Below are positions 37,666-50,092 of a DNA stretch of 64,000 nt, in pieces (position 1 is the stretch's first letter; every line of letters starts with the position of its first letter). The notes under the pieces are model-generated. The model was not told the DNA's origin, searched no databases, and was given only the letters and a program-made list of their open reading frames with translations. The position numbers and the translations under genes are program-made. Origin of the DNA: Brachycybe producta. Its lineage: Eukaryota > Arthropoda > Diplopoda > Playtdesmida > Andrognathidae. The stretch lies in assembly GCA_036925085.1 (NCBI GenBank), contig JAUPFP010000008.1, forward strand, positions 7,360,173 to 7,424,172, in the 5' to 3' direction.

Positions 37666-39575
37666 TAATTAAAAAAAAACAATTGTTGGTTGATCTAAAT
37701 TGGCCTGTTGGGCCACACAGATTGAATATAAATTCAATATAAATTCGCAAAAAAATCATATGTAAAAATTAAACAGTCAAAAACCCGTTTAATCAATAAT
37801 TTTAAAGTAAAGAAGAAGAAAAAACCTCACAAGTTATTTTTTTATAATTTAATTTAAATTCAAAATGGCCGATCAATTGTTGCACAGTGTCGCCACCAAA
37901 CGGCAAACGATTGCAACTGAGGCCACAATGGCTCACCACATGACAATATTGATTGCATTATATAACTCAACTAAAGCGTGACATTCTTTCCTGCTGTCAC
38001 CAGATTCCAGTAGTAGTTATCTTCTTCAACCTTCTAGTTCCCTTTTTTTACATCCTCCCTTTCCACAATAGACTCCCTTTTATATATAGGAAATGAGGGT
38101 TCCAAATGTGTAACAGCCACTGTTATCAAAAAAAAAAATGTCTTCCCCCCTCCTCCCTTTTCATCTCTCATTTCCTCAACCACCTATGTCTATGTGTCCC
38201 CTCTCTCTCTCTGTCTATTGGTCCACACCCCCAATTCTTTTCTAAATGCTTATATTCTCATATGCACCTTTTTCCTTAGTTAGGAAAGAGGATAAAAAAA
38301 AAGATGCAATGGCGCCATCAAGTACAGATCAACATGAAAAGTACTGAGGAGGAAGAGGGCAAAATGACAACCCCCATTGATGAACAGAGAAGGAAGAAGA
38401 AGAAGAAGGAAAAAAAAGAACAGAATGAAAAGATAAGGGATGAAGAAGATGGGGAAATGAAGAGTGGAAAGGGGGAGGGGAGGGGGAAGAAAAAAGAATG
38501 GAGAAGGGAGAGAAAAAGAGAATGAATGCACATCAAATTGAGAGAGAAACAAGCAACATGCAGGAATTGGGGGGGGGGGGGAGAAAAGAGAGTAAGGTGG
38601 GGTGGGGCACCCCATGCTTAACTACAAAACCAACCGAATTATTTTTTCTTATTTCCACCCTCAATTCCTTTTCTTAGTACCCTTTTTTTTCTCCTCCCCC
38701 CTTCCACCCCGACCTCAGATGCTTATTTTCCCCCACTTCATTCTTTTTCTTAAACCCTCTCTTTTTATTTTCAGTTCTCAACAAAAAAAATCTCTTTTTT
38801 GGATCCGAACCCTCCTTTTTCTTCCAATATCATCAATCATGTCACAATTCACTGAAGAGAATAAACTTGATAGGAATTTTTTTTTTGTAAAAAAAAAAGG
38901 AACACCACCCAGGGCAGAATATACAAGAACCCAAGAAATAAAAGAGAGGGAGGGGTAAAAAAAAAAAGGGAGAATGAGGAGGATAAGAAGGAGGGCGAAT
39001 ATATATTGAGTGCCACATCTCATTTCTCAATAAACAAGTTTCAATTCTGAAAACTAGTGACTTCAAGTCACAAGACAAAAAAAAAAAAAATTTAAAACTA
39101 ACAAATTATCAAGGGATTCTTCTTCTTCTTCTTTGTATAATAAATAAATCTTAAAAGATTCTTTCAAATTGTAACAACCACTTTAATTTAAATCGACATT
39201 AAAACGACAAATTAACTTATTTAGGAGAAAGAAAAGAAAACCTAATCAAAATGCCAACATTAAAAAAACCGTTTATCACATCAAAGTTCAAACAAAAGAC
39301 TCATAAAAAATTATCAGTTAAGTATTATTATTATTATTATTATGGCTTCAAAGTGTGTATCCACATATAATATATTGGTTTATATAACATTCTAAAAATA
39401 AAAATAAACTCTCTTGAAAAGTAGGAAATTACAAATGGCGAAAAAGTGGAGAGGCTGAGAATTGAATGAATGACATTCGAAATACAACAACAACAAAAAA
39501 AATCCCCTATAGACACAAACATTATTACCAAAGAAACTCATTTCAAAATAGAAAAACGTAGAATCAATGCTGTTT

Positions 39576-39809
39576 TTATAGAAAGTGCTTAAGAAATCCC
39601 CCATCTCCCCTTCCCCCCTTATCCCAGGTCCTCTTTTCCTTTTTTTCAATGCGAATGAATGCATACGTTGGCCACGAACAGTTAATCCCAACTTGAGCCT
39701 TTAATCGGGGTTTATTTTCTGATGAAGCATACACAGGTTGACCTGTAAGAGGATTTACTTTGCCTTCACTCATTGATCCTAAAGAGGCATCTTTCAGAGA
39801 GAGACACAC
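39576..39809 (-). other. Unassigned coding-like reading frame
   Basis: A 77-codon minus-strand frame includes SLKDASLGSMSEGKVNPLTG and then QPVYASSENKPRLKAQVGIN. It has balanced composition and is not a translation of a simple repeat, unlike almost every other frame in the upstream intron. A pyrimidine-rich tract ending gaaag precedes the DASLGS part, so an acceptor is conceivable. The C-terminal third (KKEKRTWDKGG) looks like intron. I do not recognise the protein. It may be a lineage-specific exon, a decayed insertion or chance. Confidence 0.2.
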
Positions 39810-40030
39810 AGAATATAGTCACACACACACACAATAACAAAAGCTGTTATTTTTCTAGTCTTGTCTTGGAAAAAGCAAAGCGAGAAGGCTAAAACCAGGA
39901 TCACACTACTCAACAAATTGTAGTTCATTGCTGCACAACCTGTTGTGTGGAAGTTGCGACTATCAATAACCATTTTCACAGCACATCTATAAACCAATTA
40001 TGAAAGGTTCAAATTTTATTGATTGTATAG

Positions 40031-40346
40031 TTTCCTCACTGCAAGATGAAGTTTGTGACGTCAGTTTAACGGTTATTCAATTTGGCATTGATTGAATTGG
40101 CGCTTATTCAGCGAAACTAAAAACCGTCAGTCGGAAAAGGTTGGACAAGAAATTTAGGGAATGTCATTATGTCTGATGTAAAACGGATGATAGCAAACAG
40201 TTTAAAGTTAAACAAAAGGGTTCTTGTTTGCATTCTTCTGCTATTAGAACTTATTGCCTAATTTTTTTTATCAAATAACATGACAAAAGCCGAAATTTTG
40301 TATCAACCCCTCTGACGTCACAAGCTTTATCCTACAGTAAGGGAAG
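40031..40346. mobile_element. Foldback element, family C copy 1
   Basis: The termini TTTCCTCACTGCAAGATGAA plus GTTTGTGACGTCAG pair with CTGACGTCACAAGCTTTATC plus CTACAGTAAGGGAA. The interior shares TGTCATTATGTCTGATGTAA with the copy at 53277. Confidence 0.7.
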
Positions 40347-41018
40347 TATAACAACCGTGAAAGTCTGCACAAATATAAATTCTGTCTTTCTTCTTCTAAC
40401 ACGAAAATGCTGCAATTGTTTCACAATTTGCATTACACAACAATTTGTTGAATAGTGTGGTCCTAGCTTTACCACACTCACGTAAAGACGCACACACACA
40501 CACACACACAGACAGATAAAAAAAAGATCCATAAGTAAGGGAATGGACAGAAGAAGAAAAAAAGGAGATAAAATGGAGGAAGTATAAAGAGGAGGGTTTG
40601 GAAATGTCAGGCAGTGATGCACAACAAATCCACGGGTTGGCATCTTAAGCACGTCCCTGTTGCTGCTCATGAGCAAACAAATGTCTATGTATCCAAAGCT
40701 TATGTCTATAAGCAAAAGCATATATATATATATCCCGTCAGCTGTCCATCAAAACTAGTTTTCGCACAGATAGGCCTACATACTCACTACTTCCTATATA
40801 AAATAGCAGCATATTACCAACTACCACCACCACCAATAAATGCTAATATACTATATAGAGTGTGGTACACTGTATATAATGTTGATTGTGGAGGGCAAAC
40901 AACAACACGACTCCACTCTAGTCTTTATTCCAAAAAATGCCTCCAGTGGCATATGAAGAAAAAAAACAAGACTAGAAAACAGTAAGCTGGAAATTATATA
41001 GGCATGAGATCTCTTTAT

Positions 41019-41020
<2 letters not shown>

Positions 41021-41048
<28 letters not shown>
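41021..41048. repeat. (AG)n microsatellite
   Basis: Fourteen uninterrupted AG/GA units. Confidence 0.93.
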
Positions 41049-41050
<2 letters not shown>

Positions 41051-41449
41051 AACACATTTCATGAGCGTGAAATCAATGAGAGAGCATTCTTGTAGAAATC
41101 GATAACAATGGTTTTTAGCTAATGACTGTGTGTGTGTGTTGTAATACAATGTTGTACTAGAGGTGTGATTTGAGTGTCTATTGGAATCACACCCACTCCC
41201 CCCATCAGACACACTTAACTATCATCGTAAGAAGAGCGGAATTAGCACTACAGCAGCAGCAGCAGCAGCGTCATTCACACTGTCAAAAAATGCACAAACA
41301 CACAAATCAAAAATGGTTTTAATGGCAAACCAAAACATCCGGTCTTAATTTTAAACTTTTTTTTTCTCCTTCTAAATGCCATGTTTTGAGAATCTCATTT
41401 CAAAATAAGTGAGAAGGGCGAGATTTCTGTCACATTTTTCGAGATTGAA

Positions 41450-41506
41450 AGAGGGGAGGGGGAGACAGGGGAGGGGAGGGGGGAGACAGGGGAGGGGGGG
41501 GGGGGA
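41450..41506 (+). repeat. G-rich minisatellite with quadruplex potential
   Basis: Repeated GGGGAGACAGGGGAGGGG-type units end in a run of G. Many closely spaced G-tracts on the plus strand could form G-quadruplexes. Confidence 0.75.
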
Positions 41507-41754
41507 AATAACTTTTCAAACAAGTGAGGGGGACAAATGTGTGTATTCATATGTTAAGAATTAAAATAATATTTATGATGATAAGGCTAAGGGGTGTTTT
41601 ATTAGATTTTAAATCTGTTTCCGGTGGCCATGTTCTTTTTTTTCTTAACAAGTGAAACCTGTGAAATCTTCAAATGTTGCAGCTTATTATCACGCATTTA
41701 ATTTGAGTTCTTTTCAAGTTAAAACATTACTAAAACTAATAATTCTGCATTTGA

Positions 41755-41905
41755 CCGGAGGTGAAGGTTGATTATCTTTCAAAATAAACTTTTTATAGAC
41801 AAAAATTAGAAAACGTTTGGTCATTTTGAAACACTACATTCAGCTACCCTTCTAGTTTCTAAAACAGTTTCTTTTAATTTTGCTCCTGGAAAACAGAAAT
41901 ACGAG
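41755..41905. mobile_element. Foldback family A, deleted copy
   Basis: TTATCTTTCAAAATAAACTT and TTTTATAGACAAAAATTAGA (left-arm interior) are followed by CAGCTACCCTTCTAGTTTCT and TTTAATTTTGCTCCTG (right terminus). It appears to be an internally deleted copy. Confidence 0.65.
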
Positions 41906-44727
41906 ATGTTTTACACACACATACTGAAAAATCACCAGAAAATAGAAATAGAATAATGTTTTAGTTAAATTTATGCATTGTTTTTTTCTTTGCACACAAA
42001 AGCAATACGTCGAACATTTTTTGTAAATGCTTCACAAAGTGAGAATAATTTCAGCGTGTGTGATCTTTCCCTAAGAAGTTGAGAATTGTAACTCATTGCT
42101 ACAACAACGCAACGAGGTTTTCAAGTGTCCATAAGTTATTTTCTAGGTCACTTTCAAAAGTGAAGATGAGACAAAAGAAGAGACCAAAGTTTGTCCACCT
42201 TAGATGATCCTCTGGAATACTACGGGTGTGTGTGTGTGGACTACAAAAACATGTTGTATAGGTTCAGGAAGGCTCTTCACACCGAATTATTATTATTCCC
42301 CCATTTTTATTTGAGAGAAGCAAAAAAAAAAGTGAGGTCAAGCAAACAACCCATGGCACCTCTCCGCCCCCCAAAAAAGATAACAGTTTGGCCATTTGAC
42401 CAACAATTTTCATAGCATCTGGTGTTGTGTCTATACATTAAGGCTCCTCCTACTCCTCCTAAACTGAAAAGCCACTGTAACAATAACAAAGAAAAAACAC
42501 AAAGTCTACTTTTCCCCCTCCTACTCTATTATAAAGCCCACTATACATATATATATTGTAGCTTAGCCATAATATTTCCTTCCAAATCGAAAAAGCTAGA
42601 AAAAAAAAAGAGGATCAAACCCAACATAAAAACGAGGAGTCGTTTTATTATACACGTTTTGATCTTTCTTCTTCTTCTTTTTTCTTGTGTTTGCATTTCG
42701 CTCTTTATATGTTTCATCTCCTCTTACTGTGTATATAAAAAAGCAAATAGAAACAGTGGCTGAATGATGATGGGCTAACTTGGCGACAGTCTATAGGTCC
42801 CTATAGATCATTATCATCATCATCATCATCATCATCATATATAGAGAGAGAGAGAGAGAGAGCCCTTTTAATGGTTGTGGCTCTCCTATGCGAGTCCACA
42901 ACATGGCGTGCTTGTTGTCTGTTTATGTGTGCTTACCATAACCAACACACATGTACATGTATGTGTTACTGAAAATATGCTCGCCAAGTGATCTCGCTTG
43001 CACATGTCGAAGCCAAAAGTAAATACATATGTCACACACACACATCCCCCATCTATTTTTATAGTATACTATATATATATATACACATATACATATAGCA
43101 CTACACAAGTCTAGTTAGTGTCAACATACAAAATCCCACCAGTTTCCATGTTTAATCAAGTAGCTGCTGCTACATTAGATATGTATACATTCATATCTAT
43201 ATATATGGAACAGAATCTAACTATTCAGACAAGTCGGCTATTTGTGCTACTGCCTAGCCTCAATGTATACTTCCTTAACCTTATTACGTCAATTTGCAAA
43301 TTGAATTGAACCAGATTATGTAAATAATGCTAGAGTAACAATTGCTCAAACCACCTTTATGCCTTTTTTTTATTATTTTGCATGCTTAAATGTGTTTTAT
43401 GCTGCCATAAATCAGCTGTGTAGCACGCTGTGATCTGTAAGCCACGTATACTTGACCAGAGCATGAGAACGGCCATCAGTGAATACCCGAGAACAGTCAA
43501 ACTGTCCAACGAATTCTTGCACGTAGTACAAAAATATTTGAACAGATTTTCACAAAGCAACAAACTGTAAATAAGTCATAATTTAATCAGCATCAACTAG
43601 GTTACGTCTGTATTTTTCTAGTAGGCCTACTGCCCTCCCCCCCCCCATTAGTAAATGCAAACAAAACTAAAACTCATTCCACATAAATAGTAAATACACG
43701 AAGGGTAGAAGAAATTCATTTTCAGTTTGCCAACTCATTTATTTACATACTATAGGCCTTACTATACATCCAACAGTTTAACAAGGTGATGTTCTGGTGA
43801 ACTTTATGCAATTTATAATTGTCAGTGACGTCACTCTTGTGCCAGGATTTTTTTTAAAAAAACCTCCGTCTGTTTGTATAAATAAGATAAAGTTATAATT
43901 GGTTACAACTGAACAAAATAGAAATTAAGCTATTTAGTATATAAAATACTAAGAGTAGGAGAGAGAGAGAGAGAGAGATGTTGCGCGATGTCCACTACAC
44001 TTAACGCTTGACCAGTCATAAAAGTGACCACAGGCCAAGCATCAACCAGCTGCCCAACGTCCACAAAGATGCCCTGTGGTCAACAAGCACATTAACTTCG
44101 ACCATGCACAAACCACCCCCACTTTCTCTCTTTTCTTCTTTCCCCCCTTTTTATATAAGGTGAAATTGCGTGTGTGGCCAGTGGCCACCCACACCATTAA
44201 AAGCAACAATCCTCTAAAACTTTTCATCTATTAAAATAGCCACAACTGGACATGAGATGAAGCTATATAGAAGAGGAGGAGGAGGAGGAGGAGGAGAGAT
44301 GAAATGAAAGAGTGTGTGATTTTGGTGGTGGTGGTGGGTGGTAAGGGAGGATAAGAGAAAAGAGAATAATATTGTGTTTGTTGTTCTCTTGATGGCAAAT
44401 TGAAGTCGTATACAACGGTGTTACAATCATACAAAATGCGGCCACACAAAATCACAGATGTTTCTTTCGACCAACAGCCCCACCCCCCTTCCTCCTCCTT
44501 CGACTTCATATAACATTGGGGTTGTGGTTTTAGCCAATTGAGATGCACGATTGAGTATGCACAATATTCCCAATAGACGAAACCAATGTAAAAATCAATT
44601 GTAACAACATTTAAATTATTCATTGTTACACAGCTACTACCATTAGAAGAGGAAGAAAAAAAGAGGATCGATTGAAACAATTGTGTAATCTGTATGTTGT
44701 ATGCTTTGTTCTCTGTGCACTGCCTAC

Positions 44728-44766
44728 AGAGGCGCTAGTGTTGTGTTGTGTTATACAGCGCCTCTA
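44728..44766. repeat. Inverted pair of AGAGGCGCT motifs
   Basis: AGAGGCGCT (44728-44736) and AGCGCCTCT (44757-44765) are exact reverse complements 20 bases apart. Each looks like part of a CTCF-type core, so this could be a divergent site pair rather than a simple hairpin. Confidence 0.6.
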
Positions 44767-45328
44767 GAGGCAACTGCGGCATCAATGGCCACAATTAATT
44801 ACAATTAAAAACATGGTCTAGTTGTCAATTAAATAACAAGTATCAAGTGTGCTGATGCTTAGCACCAGAAACCAAATTAACATCCTCCACCCCTAGTTAA
44901 CAAGCCACTATTGGCAGGCAATGTGATTAACTCAGCCCCGAATTAACCATTAAGCGATAGCAGCATGTGCTTAGGGCACCAAAGAAAGAGGGAGGCAAAT
45001 ACAGATAAAACTGGTCCTATAATAATAATAAAAGGGCCTAGCGGCATATTCTACATGTTAGAGCTTTAGGCTTTCTATACAGGATGTGTTCCACGACGTC
45101 ATCTGACATCAAGAGTCCTTAATGTCTTGCCAGCTAAGCAATGAAAGAAGGGTCAAGAGGACATTATTATTGGACTGTGTTTAGGGCATCAACTGGTCTT
45201 AATCTGGCCCTGGATTGACCCACCCCATACAGAGGAAGATACTGGTCAGGGCTGAGTGTTCCAGAACTATAAATCAAGATAGGTGTAAGTTAAGATGACT
45301 CTTATGTTGAGTTTATTATGTGAGTTTA

Positions 45329-45344
45329 CCACTAGAGGGAGCTA
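45329..45344 (+). promoter_or_regulatory. CTCF-like core motif
   Basis: CCACTAGAGGGAGCTA matches the CTCF core consensus CCANYAGRKGGCRS with one change (GGGAGC for GGCGC-type). In the presumed upstream intron of Groucho. Binding is inferred, not shown. Confidence 0.4.
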
Positions 45345-46065
45345 TCATAGGCAGAATAGGCAGTTGCTTATATATTCAATTGGACTGAGCTAAAGCACTT
45401 TTCCTAACTTGAGTTATGCAAATGCTTATCTCTAAGCACCCGTTCCCCCCCCCCCCCCCCCCAATTAATAAAGGAAACTTAACTCACTTCTTCAGGTAAA
45501 GTGTTTCATCTTCAGCTAACTCACAATCTGGCAGATGACACAACACATTTCAGTTCAGGGGGTTCTTTTATTTTATTTCTGGACGATCCATGTGGGTTTT
45601 AAAAGGATGGAGGGGAGAAGAAAAAAACCCCAATGTGAGGAGAGGGGAGGTTGCAAACAAGAAACAAATTTAGCACAAACTCGAAATTTGAGTATGACAA
45701 ATTTTCAAAGATTGCTAGCTGGAAGAAGAAGTGCGGGATTTCTGTCTATACATAAGTGAGTCCAACATGTCAGCTGCACTTCTTCTTCTACACCACGTTT
45801 TTACAAATCACTTAGCCATTTTTTTTTTGAAAAAAAAAACACACATCCAAAAATCCCCTCCAACATGCACACACTTTAAAAAAAACGCCACCCTCAAAAA
45901 TCTTATTTACTCTCTCTCTTCACTGCTGACAACATACATTATTACTGTAGTTTACAGCTGTCAATAAAATGGAGAGAATATTTTTAAAATTCAGACAAAA
46001 CACAAGAAAGAAAAATTCACTAGTCTATTTGCAAAGTCAACAATTTTGGTGGTAAATTCCATACA

Positions 46066-46158
46066 TAGACTAACGTTTTAGGCAATGTGCAAAATGATAA
46101 CATTAACAAGAAAATTTCCAATTATGAGTTTGTTACATATCGCCTAAAACGCTAGTCA
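46066..46158. repeat. Inverted repeat, about 20-bp arms
   Basis: GACTAACGTTTTAGGCAATG pairs with CATATCGCCTAAAACGCTAGTC with few mismatches, around a roughly 47-base AT-rich loop. Confidence 0.75.
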
Positions 46159-46895
46159 TTGTATATATTTACTACTAAACTAGTCGTTTCTCAAATTGAC
46201 TATAGTTAATTTGACTATATAGTAAAACTCCCTTTTTAGAGTCGTATTCTTAATGATTGCTAATTGAAAGATAGCGCTAAACTCATTACATTTATTTTTA
46301 ATGGAATTAGCAGATGCTATAAGAGACATGTGCTAAACTAAAATTAATTACCAAAACTCATGTTAGGACATCAAGATAAACGTTTGTTTTGATTTTATTG
46401 AAAATTTATTACGAAGAGTGTAAGGCGGTGGTGGTGAGCTATACTTCTAAGCTAAACAGCCTAGCTGAGCTGAGTCAGGGCTCATCTCTTAAGCACCCAT
46501 ATTAAGAATACCAACCTTAAATGTAGGTCTTATTTTTTCTGATTTGTTCGATTTAGTTATTTTTTACTTTATCACTTATGTGTGGTGGTGATGGTGGGAT
46601 GAGGAACTAGGGTAGTTCGTATGTGAGAGGGGGTTCAGATTGTATTTATGGGGAGGAGGAGTATAGTGTGCAGCATCCTATTACAGAGGGAGGTCTAGAT
46701 GAGGAAGATGAAGAAAAGTGAGGGTGGAGAGATGAAAAGTGTGGGGGGGAAGCTTGAAGATGTGGGGGGAAAGTAAAATATAAAGCGGTTTATAGACGCA
46801 TTGCAGCTGCTCAGCAGGAGTTGTTCCGCTACATAACCGAGGGGGTGTCGAATGGAAACACTTTCCCCACTTGAACAAACACAAACTGAACGAAT

Positions 46896-46898
<3 letters not shown>

Positions 46899-46954
<56 letters not shown>
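46899..46954. repeat. (AT)n(AG)n compound microsatellite
   Basis: AT units switch directly to AG units. Confidence 0.93.
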
Positions 46955-48690
46955 CCTCCTATAAACGTCATACATATATATAAATGTGTGTGTATATATC
47001 TTTGTGCATTTGTTCCATTCCATATACGAACATAGTTGAATTTCAAACATGCGTTGCAATAAAAACACACACATAGTGAAAAAGACACAACCAACCCAAC
47101 CCCCACCCTACATCATGACCCCCCCCCTCCCCCACACTTACTACTACATACTCCATACCACCCAATACAAATTCAAACTCACAGCCAACAACAATCCAAA
47201 CCCTCCCTCCGCCTCTTTTTTTTTTGGTAACTTCTCCATCTATATATAGTGGGGAAATTACAATTCCCTCGACCACCACCACCACCACCACATACCCTGT
47301 CACAATCCAACCCCATCCCCCCAACACAACATTTCACATCCTGCTGCTGCTGTCTTTCCTCCCAATGTCCCTCCATCCTCCTAAAGTCGATGTACAAATA
47401 ACTTTGCGACTATATATATATATATATCCTGAGCAACTGTTTATTCTAGCCAAAGCAATATACGAGAAAGAAAGAAACCTTCAAGGCACACATACACAAA
47501 CACAGTCAAGATGATAATCACTTAAAATACACCACCACCACCAGAAGCATTGCAATTGCAACTGGGTGGTGGTGTGGTTCATATAAACAGAAAGAGAAAG
47601 AAATAAGGAGCCGAAAAGTGAAAGAAAATATCTTCTTCCTTCCCATCATCCATCCTCAAGTTATCTTCTAGTCTAGTCTTTTCTCTCTTAACAAACTCCA
47701 AAGCAATTTCTTGTTTTGTTTTTTTTAAAAAAAGGGTCCTCTTCTTATATTATGGTTGCAAGTTGAACATTTTGAGCGCGGCGGTAACATTTGAGAACGA
47801 CATCTGTTAGACTTCCATCAGGACACTCGTTAAAAACCTAAACATAACTTAAAAACTCAAACACCAAGACGAGTGAGAGACAAACACACTTTTCTCCTAG
47901 TAACACTGACAAATACATTTATAGGATCTATCTCTCTCTCTCTCTATGAGTAATCAACTTTTTGAGATTGATACATGCTGGTGGAGACCACCCTTAACTA
48001 ATATATATAGAGAGAGACACCCAACTGCCACCTATCTCCCACTTGAAAAAGCCCACCATGCTATCTATGCTCATGAGGACATTCTCAACCCAGCACAAGG
48101 GATGTTTGTAACCACACCACCCCCTCTCCCGTTCCCTTCATCTTTTTACCCCAGGACAGACTACACTTACTAAGAGTGTGACAAAAATACTTTTATAGCT
48201 TGGTTGCCCCAACAACTTACTCGTAAGGAGGACAGATTTTAATCTTAACATTTATAAACGGATTGTTCTAAACTAACTTCGAGTAAACTGTGCAGGGCAT
48301 TATATTTGGGTATTATAAGAGATTTTTGCACGGGCCGATTCATATTACTGGTCATACTGTATGTTCCTAAAGGATTTCATAATGAAAATAAACTTGTATC
48401 CAAGGGGGGTCTTCATTTTCTGACAATGCAATTACTTCAGCGGCACCACAGAACACATCACCATGATTATTGTTAGGTTTATATCTTTGAGTTTTGATAA
48501 TGCATTGATCTTTTGTCCCTCTACTGTAGGCCTTCTTTTGCCTGCTTCAAATTCTAAAACAGAATATACCGTTTGTAGTATGTAATTTCAACAGCGACAT
48601 CTATTTATAAAGTTCGTTCTAACGTCATATGTTTCTAGTTCATCTTTTTTTGGTACTAAAGTAAACTAAAACAGATATATTGCCTTCTAC

Positions 48691-48727
<37 letters not shown>

Positions 48728-49099
48728 AAAAAGCTTCTTGTGTGTATATGTATGAGTCTGGTGTAGAAATCGTAACATAAATAGTACACTGACGGCAGCC
48801 TAGGAGGTGCAACAAACTGTGTAACAAGGGTGGTGGTCTCACTCACTTATTATACGTTGTAGATCTATACACTTCTACATGTGTTTGTGTGCATTATGAA
48901 TGTGAACCATTGTTTCAAACTATTTTTTTTAAACCATCCTCAAAACTGCTTCAAAATTCCTTTTTAGAAAGAATGCCGCAATTTAAAAGTAAGATATTGC
49001 AAAATATGTAACAGAGAACATCGGAATAGAAACATTCGTTTATTCAGTGTTTCCGAAGCAACTTTTATGAAGTGTTTCCAACAGTGGAAACTTATGATG

Positions 49100-49446
49100 C
49101 TCTAGGCCAAGCATGTCAAACTCAAAGGCTAACACGGGCCAAATAAACAAGGTCTAAGTTTATGTGGGCCGCAAAAACTTCAATTTTTATAGAAACGTAG
49201 GTTTATTTCGAAAAGTACAACAGTAGAAAAAAGAACAAGGACAACGGTAAAATTAATGTTTTCTTCCTGTGACACTTGGCACATCTCTTCTCTGTAACAA
49301 TCTTTCCTACTTCGGGGGAAAATCTTGTTCGCAGTGATTACTTTCAAAACTGACCCAAGTTGAATGTCAGTAATCCTGAATCTGACACTGGCTGGGCCGC
49401 ATAGATATTCGTTGTTGGCCGCGAGTTTGATATGCTTGTTCTAGGC
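49100..49446. mobile_element. hAT-type non-autonomous element with 8-bp duplication
   Basis: The element at 49108-49438 (331 bp) starts CAAGCATGTCAAACTCAAAG and ends CGCGAGTTTGATATGCTTG, an imperfect terminal inverted repeat. Both ends carry GGGCC/GGCC-type subterminal motifs. It is flanked by CTCTAGGC and TTCTAGGC, an 8-bp duplication with one mismatch, which is the hAT hallmark. No open reading frame is present. Confidence 0.82.
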
Positions 49447-49689
49447 TAACTATTCATACATTACTGAATTAAGTCAAACTAAAAACGTCAAAATAATAGG
49501 AGGGACATGATGAGAGAGAGATAGGTACATCTATAGAAAACGACTTCATTTATTCATTTTAAAACTATTTGACGTCATTTTGCTATCCAGCCTATCGTAA
49601 TACCGTTAGCTGTAAAGACATGTATACTTGACTAGAACATTAGAGTAACTTAAGGATGTTTTTCTGATGACATGTTTTAAAATGAACAA

Positions 49690-49825
49690 TTTCAAATTGT
49701 CAATTAGCGTTTTTCTTTTTGGTCAGTTTCAAACTATCATTAAAATTTTAATTTTAAAAGTGTTTCAGAGTCACTCTTCTAGTTTCTAGAACACCTTCGA
49801 ATGTTTCTTAAATATTTTTTTTTGC
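49690..49825. mobile_element. Foldback family A, one-arm copy
   Basis: Contains GAGTCACTCTTCTAGTTTCT and AGAACACCTTCGAATGTTTC, the right terminus of family A; the rest is diverged. Confidence 0.5.
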
Positions 49826-49930
49826 TTTAAAACGCAAAGCATTTTTATGTGATAACAGTCGGCATCCACATTACGATCAATCAATCAATCAACACCTTGA
49901 TTGGCTTCAGTCGTAAATTCTTAATGGACA

Positions 49931-50092
49931 CACATTCCTAAATTCTAGCAATTAGCTCACGATCTGAAGCATTAGCAGCTCAATACTTCTGTCAAACCTC
50001 CTTATTAAGTAATATCAATAAAAACGCGATAACTAAGCACATTGCTAACGATGTTATAGCGCGTTAGCTAACAATAAGAATTTAGGAATGTG
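49931..50092. mobile_element. Foldback element, 162 bp
   Basis: CACATTCCTAAATTCTAGCA and ATTAGCTCACG pair with CGTTAGCTAACAATAAGAA and TTTAGGAATGTG. Arms are about 30-35 bp with mismatches. It is non-coding. Confidence 0.75.
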
